From: a bacterium SCSIO 12696
GTDB taxonomy: Bacteria > Pseudomonadota > Gammaproteobacteria > Pseudomonadales > Porticoccaceae
Assembly: GCA_024397955.1 (NCBI GenBank)
Contig: CP073744.1
Span: 434,001 to 498,000 of the forward strand
DNA length: 64,000 bases
Reading direction: 5' to 3'
Numbering within the stretch: the first letter of the stretch is position 1; each line of letters begins with the position of its first letter. The position numbers were made by a program, and so were the translations under genes. A model generated the notes under the pieces. That model saw nothing but the letters and a program-made list of their open reading frames with translations, was not told the origin of the DNA and ran no database searches. Shown here one piece after another: positions 53,108-61,300 of the stretch.

Positions 53108-55228
53108 ATGAGCTTACCGACCGGGCAAAGCCTGCTGGACTGCCTGCTGATTGCAGCCAAGCTGGAAGGGCGCCCAACCACTGCAGCGGCAGTGACCTCT
53201 GGCTTACCCATGGAAGATGGCAAGCTCACCCCGCAATTGTTTGTGCGCGCAGCTAACCGTGCTGGCATGGCGGGGCTGTTGGTGGAGCGCAGCCTGGATA
53301 CCATCAAGTCTGCAGCGCTGCCCAGTGTATTGATGCTCAAAGACGGTGGCGCAGCGGTGCTGACGGAGCTCGATCTTGAATTGGGTTACGGCGTGTTGGT
53401 TTCCGCCGATGAACAATACCAGCAGTTTTCACTGGATGAGCTGGCCCAGGTGTACGACAACCACCTGTTTTTACTGCGCCCAATGCAGCAGTTCGACCAA
53501 CGCTCCCCCAAAATCTACCCAAGCACGGGACAACACTGGTTTTGGGGAGTGATTAAAAGCTCGTCCTCGATTTATCGGGATGTATTAATTGCCTCGTTGT
53601 TGATTAACCTGTTTGTGTTGGCGCAACCCCTGTTTGTTATGAATGTGTACGACAGGGTAGTGCCGAACAATGCCTTCGAAACCCTGTGGGCCCTGACCAT
53701 TGGCATTTTTGTGGTTTACCTGTTTGACCTGTTACTTAAAGGGCTGCGCAGCTATTTTGTGGAGCTGGCGGCCAAACGCTCCGATGTGATTCTGTCTGCC
53801 CAGCTGTTCGAACGGGTGTTGAACCTGAAGATGAAGCATCGGCCCATTTCCGTGGGTGCTTTTGCCAACCGGCTGCACGAATTCGACAGTCTGCGCAATT
53901 TTATTACTTCGTCGACCATCCTCACCCTGATCGATATTCCGTTTTTAATTCTGTTTTTGATTGTTATGGCGTTTTTGGGGGGTTGGCTGGTTGCGGTACC
54001 ACTATTGATACTCCCGATTGCGGTTTTTTACGGCTTTGTGGTGCAAAAGCGCCTGCGGCCAGCCATTGAAAATGTCATGCGTGCCAGCTCTCGCAAGAAC
54101 GCCATTTTGGTGGAAGGCTTGATTGGGGTGGAAACGGTTAAGTCACTGGGGGCGGAGAGTAAAGTTCAGCACAATTGGGAACAATCGGTGGGCTACGTTT
54201 CCCAGTGGGGGCTGCAGACCCGGGCCACCTCCAACACTGTTTTGCAAGTGGTGCAATTCCTACAACAGCTGGCGATGGTTGCTGTGGTGGTGTGGGGTGT
54301 TCACTTGATTGCCAACCACGAATTGTCATTGGGTGGATTGATTGCCTGTGTGATCCTCAATGGTCGGGTTATGGCGCCTTTGGGGCAAATCGCTGGTTTG
54401 TTGAGTAGCTATGATCACGCCGAGGCTACTCTGAAGTCTCTCGACGAAGTCATGGCTCTGCCGGTAGAGCGAGATCACAACAAACGTTACCTACATCGCC
54501 CGGTATTGCGCGGCGACATTCAATTTAAAAATGTCAGTTTTCGCTATCCAGATCAGGATATCCCCGCGCTGAGTAACATCAACATCAGCATTCGAGCCGG
54601 AGAGCGAGTAGGTGTGATTGGACGCATTGGTTCTGGCAAGTCCTCTTTGGCCAAGCTGCTGCTCAGGTTGTACGAACCAGACTCTGGTTCGGTGACCATT
54701 GATGGCTTCGATTTGCAGCAAGTGGACCCTGCAGATACTCGCCATAATATTGGTTATCTCTCCCAGGAGGTAACCCTGTTCTACGGTACCATTCGCGATA
54801 ATATCGCCTATGGAGTTCCCGCCGCGGAAGATGCTGAGATAGTCGCAGCAGCTGAGGGGGCCGGTGTTGCAGAATTTATCAATCGCCACCCTTTGGGTTA
54901 CGAAATGCCGGTGGGTGAACGGGGGGAAACCCTGTCAGGCGGCCAGAGGCAAGCCATTGGTTTGGCCAGGGTATTGCTGCGCAACCCGCAAATCTATCTG
55001 TTGGATGAACCCACGGCGTCTATGGATATGGGCAGTGAACAGCGTATTCGCCAACAGCTGAGTGAGCATACAGCGGGTAAAACTTTAATACTGGCTACCC
55101 ATAAAACCTCCATGCTGGAGTTGGTGGATCGCTTGATCGTGCTGGATCAGGGTGGGGTTGTTGCCGATGGCCCCAAAGACAAAGTTCTTGATGCTCTGAA
55201 GCAGGGCAAACTCGCCAAGAAGGGTTGA
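53108..55228 (+). CDS. Type I secretion ABC exporter with C39-like domain (LapB type)
   Basis: A 706-residue inner-membrane exporter. Residues of about 1-130 form a C39-peptidase-like domain whose catalytic Cys is not apparent, as in RTX/LapA exporters that bind but do not cut their cargo. Six membrane segments lie at about 155-430. The ATPase domain (about 480-706) has GRIGSGKSSLAKLLL (Walker A), LSGGQRQAIGLARVLL (signature) and IYLLDEPTASMD (Walker B). It is followed at once by the HlyD-type adaptor gene. With the TolC-like protein and the giant adhesin at 58319 it forms a complete type I export system. Confidence 0.94.
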   Translation: MSLPTGQSLLDCLLIAAKLEGRPTTAAAVTSGLPMEDGKLTPQLFVRAANRAGMAGLLVERSLDTIKSAALPSVLMLKDGGAAVLTELDLELGYGVLVSADEQYQQFSLDELAQVYDNHLFLLRPMQQFDQRSPKIYPSTGQHWFWGVIKSSSSIYRDVLIASLLINLFVLAQPLFVMNVYDRVVPNNAFETLWALTIGIFVVYLFDLLLKGLRSYFVELAAKRSDVILSAQLFERVLNLKMKHRPISVGAFANRLHEFDSLRNFITSSTILTLIDIPFLILFLIVMAFLGGWLVAVPLLILPIAVFYGFVVQKRLRPAIENVMRASSRKNAILVEGLIGVETVKSLGAESKVQHNWEQSVGYVSQWGLQTRATSNTVLQVVQFLQQLAMVAVVVWGVHLIANHELSLGGLIACVILNGRVMAPLGQIAGLLSSYDHAEATLKSLDEVMALPVERDHNKRYLHRPVLRGDIQFKNVSFRYPDQDIPALSNINISIRAGERVGVIGRIGSGKSSLAKLLLRLYEPDSGSVTIDGFDLQQVDPADTRHNIGYLSQEVTLFYGTIRDNIAYGVPAAEDAEIVAAAEGAGVAEFINRHPLGYEMPVGERGETLSGGQRQAIGLARVLLRNPQIYLLDEPTASMDMGSEQRIRQQLSEHTAGKTLILATHKTSMLELVDRLIVLDQGGVVADGPKDKVLDALKQGKLAKKG

Positions 55229-55230
55229 TT

Positions 55231-56586
55231 GTGGATTTAAAAAAGCTCTCGCGTTACCTGGATGACAGCAAAAGTGTCGACCTCAAGTACATGTCGTACT
55301 CCTCAGAGGCGATGTTGCAGCAGTCTCCGCTGATGAGTCGGTTGTTGCTGTGGATTGCGGGAGTTTTTTTACTGATCATGGTGGTTTGGGCCGCGTTTGC
55401 GAATATCGACGAGTTCACCCGGGGTGATGGCAAGATTGTGCCTTCCAGTGATATTCAGATTGTGCAAAACCTTGAAGGTGGAATATTGACCGATTTAATG
55501 GTCACAGAGGGCCAGCTGGTTGAGCCTGGAGAAGCGCTGCTCAATATTGACGATAAAACCTTTTCGGCCGATTTTGGCGAGTTGACTCTTGAGATTACTC
55601 AGCTCTCAATGCGTGCAGCACGCTTGCGTGCGGAAGCTGACAGCACTAGCCTGGATGCCGAGTTGGCCAAACTGTCTGGTGAAAAGCCGGATGAAATTGT
55701 GTCTGAGCAGCGCCAGCTTTACCTTGCTCGGCAGCGAGAATTCAGTTCTAAGGCCAGTGCGTTAAAACAAAAGGTCGCTCAGAAAAAGCAAGAGCTGTCC
55801 GCGGCAATCGCCTCTCGTGATAACTTGTCTCGCAGTTACCAGTTGCAGCTCGAAGAGCTTGAATTAAACCGCCCCTTGGTGGAAGACGGTGCTGTCTCAC
55901 AAGTGGAATTTTTACGCTTGCAGCGACAAACCAATGATCAGTTGGGCGAACTGGAAAAGGTAAAGCTGGAAATCCCTCAGTTGCGTTCGGCCATTCTTGA
56001 GGCAGAGCAAACAGCGGCGGGTTTTGCTGAGGAGTTTTCCAGCAAAGCGCGCAGCGAATTAACCGAAGTGCTGGCTGAATTGCAGCTCAAGCAGGGCAGC
56101 AGTCAATCCCTTGAAGACAAAGTACTGCGGCGTATCGTCCGCTCTCCCGTTAAAGGCATGGTAAAACAGCTGAAGGTGAAAACCATCGGTGGTGTTATCC
56201 GACCGGGAATGGATTTGGTTGAAATCGTACCAGTGGAAGACTCGCTGCTTGTTGATGCTCGCATTCGACCGTCGGATATTGCCTTTATCCACCCCGGACA
56301 GGCAGCGTTGATTAAATTTACTGCCTACGACTATTCCATTCACGGTGGGTTGGATGCCGAGGTTGTCCATATCAGCCCTGACACTATTATTGACGAAGAG
56401 GGTGAGAGCTACTATCAGGTTCGACTGAAAACCGCAGGTGCCTATATTGGCAGTGGTGATCAGGAGCTGCCCATTATTCCGGGAATGGTGGTGAATGTAG
56501 ATATCCTCACCGGTCAAAAAACCGTTCTGGACTATGTGCTCAAACCTATCCTGAAGATGCGCGAACTCGCTCTACGCGAGCGCTAA
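55231..56586 (+). CDS. HlyD-family periplasmic adaptor (LapC type)
   Basis: A 451-residue membrane-fusion protein that links the ABC exporter to the TolC-like channel. One membrane segment lies near residues 38-58. Lipoyl-like halves follow (VQNLEGGILTDLMVTEGQLV and RIVRSPVKGMVKQLKV) around long coiled-coil helices (about 125-300). The HlyD signature VRLKTAGAYI and PGMVVNVDILTGQKTVLDYV lie near the C-terminus. GTG 55231 has AAGGG six bases upstream, two bases after the exporter's stop. Confidence 0.93.
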   Translation: MDLKKLSRYLDDSKSVDLKYMSYSSEAMLQQSPLMSRLLLWIAGVFLLIMVVWAAFANIDEFTRGDGKIVPSSDIQIVQNLEGGILTDLMVTEGQLVEPGEALLNIDDKTFSADFGELTLEITQLSMRAARLRAEADSTSLDAELAKLSGEKPDEIVSEQRQLYLARQREFSSKASALKQKVAQKKQELSAAIASRDNLSRSYQLQLEELELNRPLVEDGAVSQVEFLRLQRQTNDQLGELEKVKLEIPQLRSAILEAEQTAAGFAEEFSSKARSELTEVLAELQLKQGSSQSLEDKVLRRIVRSPVKGMVKQLKVKTIGGVIRPGMDLVEIVPVEDSLLVDARIRPSDIAFIHPGQAALIKFTAYDYSIHGGLDAEVVHISPDTIIDEEGESYYQVRLKTAGAYIGSGDQELPIIPGMVVNVDILTGQKTVLDYVLKPILKMRELALRER

Positions 56587-56912
56587 TCCGTCGTAATTAC
56601 TAGTTTTATCTCTTCCGAATGGTACCTTAGTGCTATTTAGCGGCGTTGATTCACACTTTTTTTGTGACTAATATCACACTTTAGAATTAATCGATGCTGA
56701 AAGTAGCTCTGTTTTTTGGCAAATTGGCTGAGTTAGATGGTGCAAGTTACTGATTTTAATTGTAACTATTTTGTAATTCACAATAATTCAGCCAATGGAA
56801 TGAACTAAAGTAGCAGCTGATAACACTTATAAGGTGTGAAGCTAAGCCGGTTTATGGCCGTTATCACACTGACGCTGCGTATACACGACACACGTTTGAC
56901 AAGGAAATACTA
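56587..56912 (+). promoter_or_regulatory. Upstream control region of the TolC-like gene, no gene inside
   Basis: A 326-base AT-rich gap with no coding frame of note. It contains a perfect CRP-type site (56663-56678) and several further half-sites (TCACA near 56651, TTCACA near 56776, TATCACA near 56862). AAGGA just before ATG 56913 is the ribosome site. The exporter and adaptor genes end before it, so lapE and the adhesin probably have a separate promoter here. Confidence 0.5.
56663..56678. promoter_or_regulatory. CRP/Vfr-type binding site
   Basis: TGTGACTAATATCACA matches the CRP consensus TGTGA-N6-TCACA exactly. It lies 234 bases before the TolC-like start codon and would place that gene, and perhaps the adhesin, under cyclic-AMP control. 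Confidence 0.6.
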
Positions 56913-58244
56913 ATGGCAAAGCACACATTGCTTTCGTTTTTTACCCTCGCCGCAATCGCTATTGCGGGAGTACCGGCCTCAGCGGGTACTTTATCGTTGG
57001 AGGAAGCAGTTAATATCGCACTGCAGAGCAACCCGGAAATTCGCACCGAGCAGAGAGAGGTCGATGCCCGTGATCGCGAAGTGCGTCAGGCGCTGGCGGG
57101 GTATTACCCAACCCTGGACCTGGTGGCTGCTTATGGGTTTCAGGAACGAGACCCAGTTGTCGGTCGCAACCCATTTACCGGCGAACTGCCTGCAGGGCGT
57201 ACGCGTAATGAGCTGGATCGCAGTGAAGTGCAATTAAACCTGCGTCAATTGGTGTTTGATGGATTTCGTACCCAAAGCGAACACCGCAACCAGAAAGCCC
57301 GTCTGAAAAGTGCTCAGCACCGGACTTACTCTGTTGCCGAAGATGTGTCCTTGCGTGTCGTCCAAGCCTACATCGATGTGCTCAATCGCCAGCAAATACT
57401 GGATGTGGCCAAAGAGTCTCTGGCATTCCATGAAGATGTTTACCAACGTATGGAAAAGCGTTTTGATTCTGGTGCTGGCAGTAAAGCCGATCTGAGCCAG
57501 ATCTCTGGCCGTCTGGCGTTGGCAAAAACTAATCTGGTGACTGCTTCCAACAACTTGCTGGATTCGCGCATTAATTTCCAACGTGTGGTTGGACGTTTTC
57601 CTGAAGAAGGTGAATTGGTCACCCCTGGCAGTTACGCCAGCGCCTTGTCTGGCAGCGTTGAAGAAGCGGTTTCCCGAGCTGTTAATAATCACCCGCTGCT
57701 AAAAACCGCCGAAGCTGACGTCGAAGCAGTTAGTGCAACCTATAAGCAAACCAAAAGTGCATTCCTGCCATCGCTTCACATTGAAGCTCAACGGGACTGG
57801 AATGACAACATCAATGGTGTAGAGGGTCGCATTGACGATACTCAAGTATTGCTGCGTCTGCGCTATAACATCTTCAATGGGCAAGCTGATGTGGCCAGAA
57901 AACAACAGTTTGCGTATCTGGTGGAACAAGCTCGCGAAATTCGTAACAACGCCCGTCGCGCGGTAGAAGAAGAATTACGTTTGGCCTGGTCTTCAAGAGA
58001 AGCGTTGGCTCAACAACTGCCTGCGTTGAAAACCCACATGGAAGATTCACTGTCCACCAGAGACTCCTATACCCAACAGTTTGACCTGGGTCGCAGAACT
58101 TTGCTGGATTTGTTGAATACTGAGAACGAATACATTGATGCCCGTATTGCTTATCAGCAAGCGTGGCATCAGGTGCTATTTAGTGAATATCGCATCTTCA
58201 GAGCCACTGGCGACTTGCTGGGAACTTTGGGTGCACAGCTGTAA
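56913..58244 (+). CDS. TolC-family outer-membrane channel (LapE type)
   Basis: A 443-residue outer-membrane efflux/secretion channel. A signal peptide ends at VPASAGT (about residue 24). Two outer-membrane-factor repeats of long helices follow, with LSLEEAVNIALQSNPEIR in the first and EAVSRAVNNHPLLKTAEADV in the second. RYNIFNGQADVARKQQ and DLGRRTLLDLLNTENEYIDA are typical of AggA/LapE-type proteins. It precedes the adhesin by 74 bases and completes the export system encoded upstream. Confidence 0.94.
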   Translation: MAKHTLLSFFTLAAIAIAGVPASAGTLSLEEAVNIALQSNPEIRTEQREVDARDREVRQALAGYYPTLDLVAAYGFQERDPVVGRNPFTGELPAGRTRNELDRSEVQLNLRQLVFDGFRTQSEHRNQKARLKSAQHRTYSVAEDVSLRVVQAYIDVLNRQQILDVAKESLAFHEDVYQRMEKRFDSGAGSKADLSQISGRLALAKTNLVTASNNLLDSRINFQRVVGRFPEEGELVTPGSYASALSGSVEEAVSRAVNNHPLLKTAEADVEAVSATYKQTKSAFLPSLHIEAQRDWNDNINGVEGRIDDTQVLLRLRYNIFNGQADVARKQQFAYLVEQAREIRNNARRAVEEELRLAWSSREALAQQLPALKTHMEDSLSTRDSYTQQFDLGRRTLLDLLNTENEYIDARIAYQQAWHQVLFSEYRIFRATGDLLGTLGAQL

Positions 58245-58268
58245 TCGCAAAATAATAAAAAGAGCCCC

Positions 58269-58287
58269 CAGCAGCCAATGGCTGCTG
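58269..58287 (+). promoter_or_regulatory. Hairpin between TolC-like gene and adhesin gene
   Basis: CAGCAGCC/GGCTGCTG with an AAT loop, followed by CTTTAGG. It may be a weak attenuator or a processing site that lets the two genes be expressed at different levels. Confidence 0.45.
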
Positions 58288-58318
58288 CTTTAGGTGACAC
58301 ACAATACAAGGTGAAAAA

Positions 58319-61300
58319 ATGGAAAACCAAGGCGTAAACAACCCTGCTGTGACTCCCATTGGCGTGGTAAAGGCCACCGATGGTGGAGTATTGGTTGCCG
58401 TCTCAGTAAATGGAGAAGCTCGAGACCTGAAAGTGGGAGACCCTATATTCTCTGGTGAAGGTTTGCGAGTACACAGCACTTTACGTATTGATGTCGCTGA
58501 TGCCGAGGGGCAAATTCAACAGCAGGTTCACTCCGCTCGAAATACCATTGTGTTTACCGATGGCTCAGAGAGAGAAGTACCTCATCAAGGCATTGCCAGC
58601 CTGGACGCAAACAGCTTTCTGACTATGGCAGAGGTAACTCCTGAAGGCAGCAATTCAGAAGTTCCAAGCTTTGAAGAGCTGCTGGCGGCCCTAGAAAGTG
58701 GTCAAGACATTAATGAATTATTGGAGGCTACAGCTGCCGGTGAAGAAAGCGCAGGTAGTGAAGGCGAGTTAGGGCAGGGTGTACGTTTCGACAGAGTCGA
58801 ACAAAGTGCGACACCTGAAGCAGGCATTGATCCCGATTTGGCATTTGCCGCGGCCCCAGTGGTAACCACCGACGATTTGTTGGGCGATGCTGTTAATGCG
58901 TTTCCATCTTCACAGCCTATTAGTGCTCAAAGTGGCGATGACGGTCAGTTTATTTCTTTCAGCGTGGCAGACAGCTTCAGCGACCCGGACGGTGCGCTCA
59001 CTTACAGTGCTTCGGGTTTGCCCGAAGGCCTGAGTATTGACCCACAAACCGGTATTATCAGCGGCTCCATAGCAGCGGATGCCAGTGGCCAAAACAGCCA
59101 AGACTACAATATTACAATCACAGTCACCGATACCGGTGGTGCACAGGTTTCTGAAAGCTTTCTCTGGACGGTGAGCAACGTTCCACCAGTTGCACAAAAC
59201 GATAGCTTTGATATTGATGAAGACGGTGTCCTGCAAGGCAACCTGCTTGCTGATAATGGTAATGGCGCAGATACGGACGGAGGTCAGGACAATGACCCGA
59301 TTACTGTAGATACCACGCCCGTCATTGCTCCAGAAAATGGCACCCTACAAATTAATGCTGATGGCACTTTCATATACACACCGAACCCCAATTTTAGTGG
59401 TACGGACAGCTTTACCTACAGTATTAATGACGGTCAAGGTGGCACTGATGCGGCCACAGTGACTATCAGCGTTAATGAAGTTACCGACTTGGTCGCTCAA
59501 GCTGACGCTGGAAGCGGTAATGAAGATGGCTCAATTTCTGGCAACGTTGGCGATAATGACTCAACCACCTCCGGTGGAGTACTCAGCTTTGAAGTAGTTA
59601 ACACAACCATCAATGGTTCTCTTGTTTTCAGTCCAGATGGCAGCTACACCTATACACCCAATGCTAACTTTAACGGTACTGACAGTTTTGATTATCTTGT
59701 AACAGATACAGTATCCGGCGAATCTGTTCTGCAAACAGTTACACTGACAGTGAGTGCCGTTAATGATCCGGCGGTGATCACTGTTGTTGCGGCGGACACC
59801 GCCGTGACCGAAGACGACGCGGGCAACAACACCGCCAGCGGTACCGTGACGGTGACCGACGTGGACAACGGCGAAGGGGCGCTGGCATCGAGCACCGCGA
59901 CCTTCGGTACCGTGACCGTGGACGGTGCGGGCAACTGGACCTACGCGCTGGACAACGGCAACGCCACGGTTCAGGCGCTGGCCGCCGGTGAGACGCTGAC
60001 CGACACCATCACCTTCACCAGTGACGATGGCACCACCCAGACCCAGGACATCACCATCACCGGCGCCAACGACGCGGCGGTGATCACCGTGGTGGCGGCG
60101 GACACCGCCGTGACCGAAGACGACGCGGGCAACAACACCGCCAGCGGTACCGTGACGGTGACCGACGTGGACAACGGCGAAGGGGCGCTGGCATCGAGCA
60201 CCGCGACCTTCGGTACCGTGACCGTGGACGGTGCGGGCAACTGGACCTACGCGCTGGACAACGGCAACGCCACGGTTCAGGCGCTGGCCGCCGGTGAGAC
60301 GCTGACCGACACCATCACCTTCATCAGTGACGATGGCACCACCCAGACCCAGGACATCACCATCACCGGCGCCAACGACGCGGCGGTGATCACTGTTGTT
60401 GCGGCGGACACCGCCGTGACCGAAGACGACGCGGGCAACAACACCGCCAGCGGTACCGTGACGGTGACCGACGTGGACAACGGCGAAGGGGCGCTGGCAT
60501 CGAGCACCGCGACCTTCGGTACCGTGACCGTGGACGGTGCGGGCAACTGGACCTACGCGCTGGACAACGGCAACGCCACGGTTCAGGCGCTGGCCGCCGG
60601 TGAGACGCTGACCGACACCATCACCTTCATCAGTGACGATGGCACCACCCAGACCCAGGACATCACCATCACCGGCGCCAACGACGCGGCGGTGATCACT
60701 GTTGTTGCGGCGGACACCGCCGTGACCGAAGACGACGCGGGCAACAACACCGCCAGCGGTACCGTGACGGTGACCGACGTGGACAACGGCGAAGGGGCGC
60801 TGGCATCGAGCACCGCGACCTTCGGTACCGTGACCGTGGACGGTGCGGGCAACTGGACCTACGCGCTGGACAACGGCAACGCCACGGTTCAGGCGCTGGC
60901 CGCCGGTGAGACGCTGACCGACACCATCACCTTCACCAGTGACGATGGCACCACCCAGACCCAGGACATCACCATCACCGGCGCCAACGACGCGGCGGTG
61001 ATCACTGTTGTTGCGGCGGACACCGCCGTGACCGAAGACGACGCGGGCAACAACACCGCCAGCGGTACCGTGACGGTGACCGACGTGGACAACGGCGAAG
61101 GGGCGCTGGCATCGAGCACCGCGACCTTCGGTACCGTGACCGTGGACGGTGCGGGCAACTGGACCTACGCGCTGGACAACGGCAACGCCACGGTTCAGGC
61201 GCTGGCCGCCGGTGAGACGCTGACCGACACCATCACCTTCACCAGTGACGATGGCACCACCCAGACCCAGGACATCACCATCACCGGCGCCAACGACGCG

